Of a DNA stretch of 64,000 nt, positions 45,061 through 57,298 are shown piece by piece (the stretch's first letter is position 1; each line of letters begins with the position of its first letter). Source of the stretch: Capitulum mitella (taxonomy: Eukaryota; Arthropoda; Thecostraca; Pollicipedomorpha; Pollicipedidae); the NCBI GenBank assembly GCA_030062745.1, contig CP099842.1:6057822-6121821 (forward strand), in the 5' to 3' direction. The notes under the pieces were generated by a model that did not search any database, had not been told where the DNA came from, and saw only the letters and a list, made by a program, of their open reading frames with translations. The position numbers and the translations under genes were made by a program.

Positions 45061-45689
45061 TACCAGTCGCCTTAGTTGTTCCACAGACCCAAGCAGACTT
45101 CACCACATACGAGCACATCGTAAAACTTGACTGACGCGAGCAGAAACCTGATGCTGCGGGCCGCCGCCGACGGACGCGCGTTCAGCTCCAGGGGATGCTA
45201 GGACGGCACACCTCGCACTATTCTCTCTGCCTATGACGACTGTGAGGTCCCACCTACCCATTTATCACACTGCCCCTACCCACTACTTTGAGGTCCATCG
45301 GTCTCCATCTGTACACCCCAGCTCCACTAAAACTTCCCGATAGATCATAGTAACGCCCTGCCACCTCCTGGTTGTTTCTAGAGATGATATTTTTCGGTTC
45401 GGCATGACGTCAGGCACATATGTTGTGCGTGAATCGAATCCAGGTCAGCTTCTAGGTGGGCGCAACTTCTGAACCGCATATTCTACAAGCCTAGGGAAGC
45501 GCATGGGACGACTTTTTTCATCGAGGGGACTCAAAAAATTTGGCTACATGATTAATTATCTTAATTCAGTGAGAAGCTGTTAATTTACACAGTTTGACCA
45601 AAAGTAGCATTTTCAAGGCCGATGCGACAGCCATAAATACTGTTGAATCTTGCTAAAAAAAATGCTGCGTGTGCTTCCAGTAATCCAAT

Positions 45690-46290
45690 CAATGAAAAAG
45701 ATTTGGTCTGATATTGTTCCAAAAATGCGCCACCCTAATGGGCCTGCAGCTCTCTTTCGGCCAGCTTTTCATTCCATCGCCTTCTTTTTTAACGGACACA
45801 CTGGGCGTACTCAACATCCGTGTACATCCCTCTGCGCCTTCCTCCAGGAACATGGTGTCCTCCTTTTTAGCAGCCTCAAATCGGCTGCATCGTGGCGGAT
45901 CACTACCTTGACATTTCCGTGGGGAATGTGAAACAATGTGTTCATCTTTTCCACGAAATTTTGCCTCCTGCTTCCGGCCAGTTTTGACTGACATTTTGCA
46001 TCCTTTTTCTTTGCATGCATTCTTTGCCCAAATCTTTGATCTGATTGATGAGGTAGTATTTACGCCTCGACGGGATCGTTTTTCCATCCCACACCCTCAT
46101 CACGTGCTCGTCGGTGGTGCAAACGGGTGAAATGGGTGACGATGTTTCTACCCGTCCTGATTTATCTTTCAGTTCACGGTTCTCATTAAGGTTCTGCATA
46201 ACCTGCCTCTTCGTTGGAAGCTGTCGAGCCGGCAGTTCTCTAATACGATCGCCTGCCAAACAGAGTTTTGAAACTGGTCTGGTGGGCACA
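45690..46290 (-). pseudogene. N-terminal remnant of hAT-type transposase family, copy 2
   Basis: On the minus strand LPTKRQVMQ, then VMRVWDGKTIPSRRKYYLIN and IKDLGKECMQ, parallel LPSRGEVLQ and MMKVWNKARILTAPERDVIK of the transposase N-terminus at 2979-5185. After a shift, KMNTLFHIPHGNVKVV corresponds to NLNNLFDLALVGTINI, then KKEDTMFLEE. Order and spacing agree. No termini or catalytic region are seen nearby. Confidence 0.5.
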
Positions 46291-46544
46291 AACTTAGGCT
46301 TCTTTGAAGGTCCAGGGCGATCCTCAGCTTGTGCAAATCGACCGGGTCTTCATCGTGAAAATACACACACACAAACAATATTAACCGCACTCGCAAATGC
46401 GCACACGCATCCTGTCGGTATGCGGCCCTGATGAGTACTAACACGAAGCGACCGACGGCCCGAACCTACAGTCTGATGGGAATCCTATTTTGGTATTCCC
46501 TTGCATTTCGCCACTTGATGGCTCTCTGTGCTATTAATCGGCGA

Positions 46545-46925
46545 TGCCCTCCCAAACTTTGCTCGCACTTTAAAGAAATATCTTGCGACTCATTTACCGA
46601 ACTGCTTGACAAACATCGGAGTTTAATTCTCTAGACCACGGACGCAGCCAGGATTTTGTTAAGGGGGGGGGGGGGGCTCAGTATGAACTGAAATCATACA
46701 AAAAAAGCATAAAATCATAAAAAATCACACTGAAATCCTCCTGCCGGGAAGACGATGTGCAATGGTTTTCACAAAAAAATGCGGCCCTAAGGGAGAGACC
46801 GGGCCCCCCCCCCCCCTGCGCCTGTGCGCTAGACTAGGTTGCCTGACTGTTTCTTTACGATGGTGAGCATTAAAGCCACGTTGTTGGTGTGGACCACCCG
46901 AAGACGTGAATGCGCTACTGCGCTC
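46545..46925 (+). repeat. Diverged duplication, copy X (carries a MITE)
   Basis: TTTAAAGAAATATCTTGCGA, CTCATTTACCGAACTG and, after the MITE, AGCCACGTTGTTGGTGTGGA then CCACCCGAAGACGTGAAT match 48310-48495 in order. The copies differ by many substitutions. Confidence 0.75.
46631..46834. mobile_element. 192-bp MITE with CTAGAC duplication
   Basis: CTAGAC at 46631-46636 and 46829-46834 flanks a non-coding element starting CACGGACGCAGCCAGG, with a G run at 46664-46677, and ending, after a C run, CTGCGCCTGTGCG. The inverted ends share the CGCAG-type core. It is absent from the paralogous copy at 48310-48500. Confidence 0.7.
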
Positions 46926-48309
46926 CGCGCTGACTCAGGGTTCTCCGTCGCCTACTGACGGTGACTCGGGCCATTTCGCTACGGCCTTGATTGCTGCTCA
47001 TTAAAACCGCCCCCACAACCTATATCTACCGATGCCTTAACAATCACATTGAAAACCACCCAAGAACCCTACGATGTCTTGAAGAGCCCTCACTTGGCTC
47101 GTTAGCCATATTCAAAACAGACAGCAAATTTTGATTCCGAGGGATCCTTTCATACGGCCAGCATGTCAAGATGTGTCACAGGTAGCGGGTCGAAGAAATA
47201 TGTCTTCGAGAAGAACCCTAATAACGATGTCATTTCCTGGGTGAGAACCTGTCGCCGACTTCCGATTCTTTGGGGCACATGCGAATCTGTTCATGGAGTC
47301 TCTAGAGACTTTCGAGAGACATCTGGTTTCTCATGAGAAACATTTAGAAATCACAAGAGTGACAGTCCAATACCCTTGTGCTATCTTAACATTCTCCAGC
47401 AATCTGCCATATGTTTATTGTGGAAATGGCAAATATGACTAAGCTGCTCGTGGAAAAATGATTAAATTCTCGGTTGTCATCTCGATTCGTGGTTCCTGAA
47501 ATGCATTATTGAAACTTCTTAGAGAACCCCGATCTTATTGGTGGTAGCTCGCAAAAATCTGCTTTCACGACGTTTCATGGACACCACGTATGGAACAACC
47601 TGTTCAGCGTTTTTTTTAACGTTTTGTTATCCTCCGCTCTGAAGAAAAAATAACGAAAAAATAGCACAAGTGTGTGTACACAGAGAACAACATCCCGGGG
47701 TACTTAGCCACGTTTTTCACTTTCGTCGATTCATTTTCGTCAACTTCCAGACAAGTTTTGTGCGGAAACAAGAGTAACTCTTTGAAACAGGACTGCGACC
47801 GGCGTGAAGGCCAATGTCCACGTCGGCGCCAGCCACAATCCCCGGGATCGGAGGGGCCACATATCGTACCCGGAAACGAACACGTGGCCATCGTTTAGGG
47901 CCATCACAGACGGTGCTAAGCTGTGCAGGCTACCATCGTTCTAAACTGAATCGGCTCAGAAATGCTGCAAGCGCTTCTTCGTCTGAAAAAAATAAGGACT
48001 CAGGACTCGGGTTAGCACATATGCCATTCAGACCTCACAAATCGTTTGGCAAAACACACTGTTGATGCCAAAGCAGAGTCCCATGTCATGACGAGGTCTG
48101 AAACCGCATGCTATCCCTTCTCCCATCAAAGTTTATCTGTCCGTATCTGTCACATTACTGACACTGGATGAACTCCGCGCCGGAGTTTTGTTTGAGCATG
48201 CTCCTTTTTCCATTTGATAAAACGCCAACGAGCAAACACCAACGCATATGTGTATTTCGTACTTCGTAATACGTACTTCAGCGTACTCGTAAACACTAAG
48301 ATACCCACC
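46926..48309. other. Intergenic, nothing recognised
   Basis: No gene or repeat family recognised. Confidence 0.45.
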
Positions 48310-48500
48310 CAGACCTTGCCTGCGCGTTAAAGAAATATCTTGTGACTCATTGACTGAACTGTTATAACTAACGTTGTTGTTTGTGTATGTATTGTGTGCG
48401 ATAGACTGACTTGCTCGATTTCTTGTATCTATATGATGCTGGACATCATAGCCACGTTGCGGTATGGATCACCCAAAGACGTAAATACAGCACCATACAA
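48310..48500 (+). repeat. Diverged duplication, copy Y (empty site)
   Basis: Matches copy X without the MITE. TTAAAGAAATATCTTGTGAC, then GATAGACTGACTTG at the position where copy X has the element, then ATAGCCACGTTGCGGTATGG. Confidence 0.75.
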
Positions 48501-49260
48501 CACAAACTCGGACGGCAGAAACTGGATGCATGGGTGGGACTTGCTTTTAGGCCAACAGCAGGGGAGAATTGGGTAACATCGGACGATAAGGAATTTCAGA
48601 CACCCTCGTTTCTTTGCGGCGGTTATTCTCACGTTCAAAATATTTTTGTTTTCGGAACTGGCATCGATCCAATATCCCTTTCTGCTGCGTTGCGCATACG
48701 TGGAGTTGCAGGTCTCAGGTGGAATATTTCTTTCTTTGAATTCCCTGTTTTTGTTTTTTTTCATTTTCGATTTTCTGCCACCTGCCATTGAACAACTCTT
48801 AAGTAAAAGTGTGCGCAATTATCAAATTACATTCTGTTCGTGCATTTACTTTATTTTAGCAATGACTGCAAATGGCTGAAACCGTCTGCCTTGCCATCAA
48901 GCCGCAACTTTTAAGGCACCTCCTTTCTGGTAATGCTGGACACCGTCCGATAATATCCAAATACCTGAAACATGTGTTTTAATATGTCCTAAGAAATACA
49001 TTTTTATCGAAACCAGTTTCATTAGAAATGCACGGTAGCACGGTAGTAAGAACGGTAGTAACAACCGGCCGGCTGTCAGAAGTATTATAACGAATCGACC
49101 AGGCGACTTCTGGTACCCGACGGCAGCAACAGCAGCGGCGACGCGGCAAGCCGAAAGTAATAGCAAAGGCTGACATGGATGCTGACATGGGGGGTAGACA
49201 CCTAGTTTGTGACTGACCAGAGAAGTTTCAGTTTGGCCTCAGCTAGCACCGCTTGTATCA
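48501..49260. other. Intergenic, nothing recognised
   Basis: A CAGCAACAGCAGCGGCGACG low-complexity patch at 49121-49142. No gene recognised. Confidence 0.4.
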
Positions 49261-49263
49261 GAC

Positions 49264-49473
49264 ATGGATCGTGTAAATTTGGACGGCCGTCTGGCATTGC
49301 CGAGCGGTGTCCGGAATGACCTTGATCCAAAATATATTTTGAAAAAAATGTTGCAGCTAAACGAATGCTCACAGCAGCAATTAAAGCGGTCACATTTTAG
49401 AACTGAAGGTGGCCTTTCATTTGAATGTCCTTTAGTTGGCTTGCGCCTATCTGGAAAAATCGCTTTTAGGTAG
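49264..49473 (+). CDS. Unassigned 69-codon open frame, possible exon
   Basis: An open frame of balanced amino-acid composition (start MDRVNLDGRLALPSG, end GLRLSGKIAFR) in otherwise AT-rich DNA. A possible acceptor (CCTCAG) lies at 49235-49240 and a GTAGGC donor-like site overlaps its end at 49470. I do not recognise the protein. It could be an exon, a transposon remnant, or chance. Confidence 0.25.
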   Translation: MDRVNLDGRLALPSGVRNDLDPKYILKKMLQLNECSQQQLKRSHFRTEGGLSFECPLVGLRLSGKIAFR

Positions 49474-49669
49474 GCTTCCGATATTACACGATTCTCCCTT
49501 ACACACTTCACCTGAATCACTTAAGTCTTTTACATTATTACTACCACTTTTACCACTATTATATTATTATATTCGTTCCATATTTAGCTAATTCAAAAAA
49601 GTATTAAATTGCTGTGTTAGTCACCCATTTTTTCCGTGTAGCATGTAGAAAGCTCGTCTCTGGAAGTAC

Positions 49670-49910
49670 ATGACGCACACTGCTCGACAATGGTTGCACG
49701 CCAAACTACCGGGAACAGTTCTTCAATACCCTGCCCGTAACCCGCTTGAGCAGTTCTCAGTGACAAGTATCCGTCGAAGAAAGCTATTAAGGCTTCCCGG
49801 ACGAGTCCACTCCATCTTCCGAAGACACGTTTGCGGAGAACTGTTCGATGAGGCTCGACGAACACCGGTCGGCGTTCTTCAATGTCAAGGGCCACTTTGT
49901 AACTTTATTA
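49670..49910 (+). pseudogene. Possible Tc1-type transposase fragment
   Basis: The plus strand reads HTARQWLHAKLPGTVL and then YPARNPLEQF, faintly like the Tc1 pattern HTARxxxxWL...WPARSPDLNPIEHLW with a gap. The remainder (LPGRVHSIFRRHVCGELFDE) is not recognised and the reverse strand is also open. Weak. Confidence 0.25.
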
Positions 49911-51879
49911 CATGGTCTGTTAGAAGACGTATGGAACTATAAAGTGGTTTTCCACGAGAACCCAGTGCCAGGACTCTTTTCAGCGGTTTTCAGCGCACAT
50001 GAATTGACATTTTGATGAAGAGCATTTCAGCGCATTCTCTTAATTTTTGCCATGAAAGAAATAGTGCGTCGAAAAGGTTTTACATAGTTCTCACTCGGAT
50101 TCAGCGAAAAAAATCAGCCACAGCAAGTAAACATGTTGAAAAACGTAATTATAGGTCAGTGACCAAGCTTCACCTTGACAAGGTCAACGATCGGGTTAAG
50201 GTTGGATTGTTGGCCGCTATACAGTAGTACGCATCCATGTCCGTCATATAATACACAGCCATATAAATCGAACGACATAGTGTCTCACATCCACACTCAG
50301 AGACTTCGGTATTTCGCTTAAAATTTAGTGTAATTAACTTATTCCGAGATCATGCATGTTAACAAACCGTGATTTAAGTTGTTCTCAACTAAAGTAGTAT
50401 CTTTTACATCTGTGTAATAGCAATGCTCCTTCTTCTGACATCTATGCAGAAATTATCCGTAAATATAGTTTTGTGGTCAAGCGCTACAAAATTTATTGTT
50501 TGTGGCCGAGACGAGGTCGAGACCACAAACTGCGAATTTTGTAGCGCGAGACCACGAAACGATTTATTGTATGACTGTAACACGCAACACATGAAAAAAG
50601 TCAAGCCTAGCAACTGAAAACATAATTTATCACAATTCGCTTTATTTGCATGTACGTCCTTGGTGCACGATGACCAGCGCGGCGACCTCGCAAAGCCTCG
50701 GTCAGGGCGCTGTTGTCAGCAAGGAGTTCCATAACTGTACCATTAATATCAACTTCGACATGCAATGAGCGGATGAAGGGAGCTACGTGAGTTACTTTTT
50801 GCGGTTACTGGACTCTTGCATGTTTTGCAAATGCTGAAATGCGTGCTTAATTGCGCGTGTTTTTAGTTGAAATGCATGAATGACTTTGTGGGAGGGAATG
50901 AGATATCCCCATCCTTAGCAAAAAATGTAAAGATGTTTGAGGAACTATTGTCGTAATGAGAAGACTCGCTAACATAGACCATGGCCTAGAGGAATTCATT
51001 GAGCCCCGAAATGAAGTCATGTGATCCGGGCGCTTTGCTGTTGGATTTGTCACGTGGCCTACTGACAACAAACTGCGGTTTGTGATCACCGTTTACGACC
51101 ATATCTGTCAACTGCTTTTTCGTCATAATAAGAAAAGCAATGGAGGACGAGCTCATACACTAGTCATACATTAGTCTCACATCATACCATCATCATCACA
51201 TCACATACACATCATTCATAGCCTCATACATTAGTCATACACTAATGAAGATTTTTGCACACTCACGGCAGTCCATTGCAGATGCGCTGATTTGGATATT
51301 TCAACGTTAAAAACATTTTTTGAGCTCAGCTTTGACCCAGATGCGCCGCTCGAATTTAACCAGGCCAAGATCTGCCGCTTTGGGACTCTCATTTTAATGG
51401 CCAATGCCACCAGAAAATGTTCGTAACTTTTCAAACAAAAAAGGGAAAAACGGGCTGGTCTAATGTGCAACGTGTGCGCAGCTGACGCCATGTGTCTGTA
51501 GGTGTGTTCCAGCTACAGGTGTTTGCGGGGCTTTCAAGTGAAAATTATTTGTCCTTACATATGCGAAGATTTCCTGCGTTGTATGATAAATGTAATACAT
51601 TGTATCATGTGTGCCAGATGAGCCACTGTAAGACAGTTTGTTTTGTAGGATTACGTGTGTGCCATACAGCTGACTACAAAAAAAAACACTCCCATCACTC
51701 AGGATGAGCCCACAATCTACATACAGCATAGAGCACCCACGCTGCCAGCCTACATTGCATGGCTGGCATGCATTGGTGATGCATTTATGAAGTTCGCTGT
51801 ACATTTGTGATCTTTGGATCGCCCGGTGTAGTGCTCATCATTTTATGCTCAAATGGGACTTTAGAATGTTACTCACGTT
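49911..51879. other. Intergenic, low-complexity patches
   Basis: CAT/CACAT-rich low complexity at 51160-51245 with CATACATTAGTCATACA direct repeats. No gene recognised. Confidence 0.45.
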
Positions 51880-52490
51880 GACTAGATGCAAAGTTTCGCC
51901 AGCAACCATTGCTCAAGGTCAGGCCACGGACTGGCACGTGACCTGCGCGTATTCTCACAGGCTCCAAAACATCATCAACGTATTAACTGGCCGACGAACT
52001 TTCATATGACACCCATATCGGCTATGTTGCCCGTCATACACACCAACAGTATATTTCACGGGCGTGTCATGACCTCACTGATGAACTTGGTGAGACGTCG
52101 CAGAGTCGGAGTTACAAAGAAAATCTTATGTGATCACTTGGGCAATGTGTTGGGCATCTCCCAGTAAAAAATCTAAACGTGGCAATTTTGAAAGGTTCAC
52201 GGCTATCATAAAAGGTCACGAAGTCATGGGGTCAAAAAATGAGCGGAATAATCATTTGTATTTTTAGTGGATGCAGGAGGTTATCCAATGTGCAGGTTTA
52301 GGCAGACGTAAGAAGCCATTTCATATGTAGAAGTTATTTTCTGGTCCAATTTTCCAGATAAACACGGAAATTCCGCGATCTGTATCTTAGAAAGCTGAAA
52401 ATCACAGTGATAGGAGGCATATAGGATGTGGCACACATCAAACATGTGTACCCAATTTGGTCCAAATCGAAAAAGTTATTGTCAACATAT
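51880..52490 (+). repeat. Interspersed repeat R, plus copy
   Basis: Inverted counterpart of 43680-44400, collinear over about 600 bp. It ends near CCAATTTGGTCCAAATCG. Apparent open frames here are not conserved in the other copy. Confidence 0.8.
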
Positions 52491-52849
52491 CTTGGTCATT
52501 TGTCGTGGAATAGCCCAGTATTCTTGGACCCTGAGGAAAAATTCCATGCCCTCGGAGCTGCCTAAGAATCCAAGTTCAGTAGATTCAGTAGTCCAGATAG
52601 GTAGCTCAGTTTTTTTTCAAACAACTTTTCAGTTTACGTCACCAAACATGTACAAAATGGCCGTAGCGGGCATTTGCCTCGTGCACTTCAGCTGGTCCAT
52701 GATCATTTCCACTTGCGATGGCGGCGCCTACATTGACATCTATACCATACATCGCATCATATGAAAAGGAACAGGCCTAACGTCTCTTAGCATGTTTTAT
52801 GGTTGTGCTGAGCATTGTTGGTAACCTAAACAGGTAACGACGAACAGGT

Positions 52850-53005
52850 AACGGCTCACCGGTAGTTCAGTTGGTAAAGCACTGGTCTTCCTGCCCTGCC
52901 ATGACATATCTGAGTTGCCCCTGAGCTCGATATCTCGCCCGCGGGTCGGCTGGCAACTAGTCAACATGTCAAGCTGATTACCGCAGGGTCGCGTTGGCAC
53001 CCTTG
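52850..53005 (+). mobile_element. tRNA-derived SINE (family 2), second copy
   Basis: CACCGGTAGTTCAGTTGGTA is a good A box. The B-box position is degraded (CCCCTGAGCTCGATATC). The body GGGTCGGCTGGCAACTAGTC matches the body of 39262-39408 loosely. Confidence 0.6.
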
Positions 53006-53649
53006 GCCGGCACGTCAATTTTTTGCCTAAAAAAACAGCCATTACCCGGCTTTGCGCGAACTGGTGTAGGTTTCGTAGTCCATGCAACAAGCTCAGTTTA
53101 GCACGGGCTTCGATCTCTTACATCACCTTGTCAGACCACAGGGATCAAATAAAGAAAAGTTTGTTCATGCAATTCTCTAAAGCGTGTTTGATGTTAATGA
53201 TACGTAGCCATCTGGCAGGGTATCACGAGATTTGCATTTGGTGTTCATCAAAGCTACTTCAAGTCGGGTCTGGCTCACACCGCAGAAAACGGAAAAATGA
53301 ACCCTTTTATTTCCGAACTCACGTAGGAAAGTCTTATGGACGCTTCTCAAATGAGCTCATTGAACACCATTGATCTCTCAGTTCACGCACGGCATGGTCC
53401 CGTTGCGACTGGCGCCAGCTCCTTGTTCCCAGACATGAGCCCTGACCTGAAGACTGATGGAACTCTTATTGCTATTAGTTTCTCGAGACAAAACTACAAA
53501 GAAATCAAATGCAATGAAAAACTGAAAGGTGTATTCTCATGTGTTTCCACGCGTGGGGATTATTGCTTTCTGCAATTTAGGAAGTTGTAACTCGCTATGA
53601 CTTGTTTTCATTATTCGAGACAGCAAACAATGCCAGCCTTTGTACCTCA
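53006..53649. other. Intergenic, nothing recognised
   Basis: No recognised gene or repeat. Confidence 0.45.
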
Positions 53650-54776
53650 CGTGCTTGAACACTGATCCCGTACTTAAAGCACTAAGGCGCGTTCCCGTGA
53701 TCTCGAGATCCACCCGTTCGATTTCGGTGCAACACAAGGCAGACGATTCTCCTTGACGTAAATTACATTTTCATAAAAAGAAGTTCTGGAAATCTTGAAA
53801 GGATAGACATACGGGGCATAAAAATTCAGAGAAGGGGCTTTTTAATTTTCGTAACTTTGCTGTTCATGGACTGATGTTGATGCGATTAACATGAATCGAG
53901 AGCTCATCGATGGGACTTTTTCGACAGGTCAAGACCTTTGGAATTTTGAGAAAAGTCTTAGACGTTTACAGGAGCCTGGAAAACAGGAGGAACATGTTTT
54001 TAAAACTGAATAGAAGTAAAAGTTAAAAAAGACTTTTTTATAGCTCTTACTAGCCATGCTGTGCTTAAAAAGTACAAATCGCATTACATTGTTTGTATAA
54101 TGTTGTCAGAGGCAGCGCCAGGGACATGACAAAAGGGATAACTGTCATGTTCACATGTTCATGAAGTCAGCTTATGACCTTTGACCTTAAATGACTTCAA
54201 ATGTAATATTTAAATGGGCTATATTTTTAAAAACCTTTTTCATGGCCGTTGTGGTATGGGGCGTGCGCTCAGACGTTTTAGGTCATAGTTATGTGACGAG
54301 ACCCGACAAGGACCTGAGACTTAAAGCGCAGGTAAAAGGCACTGTGCTGAGTCATATATATTCTGTATTTTGCATCTGGAAAATTGACGTCAAAATATTC
54401 ATTTAAAACCAAACGTTTATTCTGACCGTGTGAACTGACCTCAGATGAACAAAGCTATTTATGTTTGCCCATCTATCAACCTGTACATTAATATGACGTT
54501 TTATGTTCCATTTCTAACTATATTTTCGGCATCCATTTTCTTTTAACTTCAACGGTGCCAAAAATGGCCTGTGGTGCTCCTTCCCCTAAAAATTAAATCT
54601 GTCTTCGTCCTTGAGCAAGCTAAAGCTAAAGAAAATTTTGACATAATACATAGAAAGAAGAAATAAGAAAGTCCACAAAATTCCGCGCTGCTGCTTCGAA
54701 AACCCTACGAAAAGCAACCAAAAAAAAAACGGAAGAGGGGAACCTACCCATCCTCTCTTTACAGGAATAGGGCTAA
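53650..54776 (-). mobile_element. 1.2 kb TTAA-family DNA element, copy D
   Basis: Reverse orientation. The right end CAGGAATAGGG then CTAA (decayed TTAA) is the start; blocks GCCAAAAATGGCCTG and AACATGAATCGAGAGCTC match copies A and B reversed. It extends left to at least GTGATCTCGAGATCC at 53700. Non-coding. The left TTAA is not legible. Confidence 0.72.
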
Positions 54777-56590
54777 TTGCTTAACCTTTGCGATTGAAAC
54801 TTTATAGTTTCGCCTTCCTTAGTACGTGTTCTAGGCCGTCTCCTAAGAAGTCCGTCATACACTGATGCCTTCCTTTCAACAGTAGAAGTACCCAGTCGTC
54901 ACTCACTTCCGCATTTGTCGCACCGAACGTGCAGCGACGATTCTAGCTTGCTTCCACTGTGTGCTGCGGTCTTCTTGTTGGTCGGTTATGGGGGCTTATG
55001 GGTGCACCGACTTCTAGGTCATTCGGCGCCTACGCGCTCTTCTTGTATGAAAGTTATCGAAGCTATAAAGAAAGCATCGGCTGAAAAACCAGTCAGAACA
55101 GAACTACACTTTCTCGTTCAGAGTAGGTGAAAACACATCAAATATACTTATAAAAACATATCAACAAATCGTCTAATTACGTATGCTGGTAATGTGTTCC
55201 ATATTGTTCCCACGAACTTGGTTCGCTTTGTGTGAACCTTTGGAAAAGAATGCCACCAGTTTTGTTTTTAGGTGAGCAGAAAGCTTGCACACAGCAGTAT
55301 ACCTACAAAGAAAAATACGCATCACTGTTCCAATGAGATTTCAAACACAAAACATGGATGTGCCGATTGCTCACAGACATCATTTCAAGGTACAATCAAA
55401 GGGCATAAGGCGCAAGGTACAATTTGCTCAATGCGAAAACGAGTGATTCCTAGAAAAAAACGTCGCAGATCAGTATCAGACATGCGGTAGTCAAATAATC
55501 CTTCCTTGCTTCGACAATACTGGGAATCATGTGTAAAGTGTCTGGCTTTGCCACGAAATTTATTCCAAAGTCCTTATGGAGCGAAAAGAAATAAAGGTAA
55601 AGAAATTAAGGTTCTTAATAGCGCTGGGCCACGAGACCAAAATAGTGCAGACTGATATCTGTTCCTGCAGTGCTGTTTATGAAGGGGCCGAATGATTTCT
55701 CCGGGAGCCAAGTTTCGAAAGTTTTACTCCTCGATTTCTCCAATCGCGCTCTACTCCTAAACTCTCGAAGCTCAGCGCGATGTCGAAGAGGATCAGGCAG
55801 GATTACTTGACGGGTTCTTTTCAGGATTTACCAACTAATCACGTGTTCAGGCTGGTCCTCACTGGCTCAGTGGATCTGTAAGCATCTGTGATAAACTCTG
55901 TTCATTTGAAACGAGTGTTCACGTTTTCCCGCTTGTTTTTCTTACGAAAGAATAGAAAGAAGGAAAGAAAATAGGAACAAACAGGCAAAATCCATGCATC
56001 TCATATCACTGGCTTTATTTATGCGCTTGGTCGAAGCTGATATGAAAAACTGCGGTAAAATCATTAAATTCCTCCTTTTGGTCAAAAAGGGCATTTTCTT
56101 GGGAGAAAATATGGTGGCTTCTACATTTGAATTGAGAGACACCAAAAATCTAGATGATTTATGGGGGCAGTCCTTGTTATGCTGGGAGAAGCTAACTTTG
56201 CATACTCTGAGCACAAAATCCAGTGCATGTTGATAACGCATTTACCTCTGAAGATGTAACATAGAGGGAAATATGTGTATCTCAGGATTTTTTTCAACTT
56301 AACATGAGTTTGGAACTGAGGTAGCCATGCTGTCATTCATAGTCCTAAAAGTTAGAAATACATTTCTACGGTATGGTATGTCCCAGAACTACGAGACGGC
56401 CTCGATGAACCTTCACAAAAATGTACGGAACCGAGGCGCTAAGGATCGAGCTGCAAGGCCGATGACGTGCGCCGTTCAGCAAGGAGTCATACTGCGTGTC
56501 AAAAAAAGTGGCGGCGTCCAACGCCGTTTAACCAGTTCAGATTTGGGCGCATTACATCTTGTCCTCCGGTTTCAAACCTAGGGTGACATC
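54777..56590. other. Intergenic with a SINE 3' fragment
   Basis: At 54965-55030 GGTTATGGGGGCTTATGGG, then GCACCGACTTCTAGGTCATT and CGGCGCC, match the body end of the 12365-12650 SINE in the same orientation. Nothing else recognised. Confidence 0.55.
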
Positions 56591-56639
56591 ATGCGAAAAT
56601 GTCTCACGAGTATAGAATAAAGCTGAACATTTGAAGATA

Positions 56640-57220
56640 ATCGTTATCTGTCCCCAGAACCCCGAACAACAAAGGGACGGGACATTCACCAGCGGCCGGA
56701 GAAAACTGTCGCTGACGATCCTGCCGCCGACCGGCAGACGCACTGCCCCCGCTTCGATCCGCCCGCGAGAGAAACAAGACGTCCGGCAGCCGAGACCAGC
56801 TGACCAGAGCAGCCGGCACAGCACAGCACAGCTGGCCAGGGAGCAGCAGCCGTGCGGCGACCGAAACCAGCGACCAGAGGAGCCAGCACAGCATAGCACA
56901 GCACAGCTGACCAGGCTGCAGTCGCCATCCGGCGACCGAAACCAGCCGACAAGAGGAGCCAGTACGGCCAGCGCGCAAGTCGCCTCTCCAGAGGAACCAG
57001 CCGAGTCTGACACCAAGCGGACATCTTGCCAGAGGACCCGCCGAGACTGCACACCTGCCAGATTAGCGCGAAACGTTCACCGGACGGTGGCCGGACACCA
57101 CAGCATTTGACGGGACCTGCGGGATCACATCCCGCTGGTCGGCCACCCCCGCGGACGCCTGGCTCCGGCGCCGTCCTCCCGCGTCCTCCTGCGGCCGCGG
57201 AGCTGCGACAGGACGTCACC
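56640..57220 (+). promoter_or_regulatory. GC-rich 5' region of the membrane protein gene, with ~75-bp tandem repeat
   Basis: CpG-rich stretch directly upstream of the start codon, in contrast with the AT-rich flanks. At about 56796-56975 a ~75-bp unit containing CAGCACAGCTG(G/A)CCAG and GGCGACCGAAACCAGC occurs two full times plus a partial. No TATA box is evident. It is probably promoter and 5' leader, inferred from position. Confidence 0.5.
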
Positions 57221-57298
57221 ATGGTCCTCATGAAGTCCTGCTGCTGCGGCCTGCTGTCGGTCCGCGGCGGCAGCTTCTGCGTGGCCTTCTACGCCTCG
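57221..57298 (+). CDS. Membrane protein gene, coding exon 1
   Basis: The only convincing host gene. The ATG has a strong context (GTCACCATGG). The exon encodes 26 residues with a CCCGLLSVRGG cysteine cluster and then the start of a hydrophobic helix (FCVAFYAS), and ends at a consensus donor TCG|GTGAGC in phase 0. It joins exon 2 at 58395 across a 1,096-bp intron. A cytosolic Cys cluster running into a first transmembrane helix is seen in small four-helix membrane proteins of the LAPTM4/DUF7027 type in arthropods. That family call is from general resemblance and is tentative. Codon usage is G/C-ending. Confidence 0.7.
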
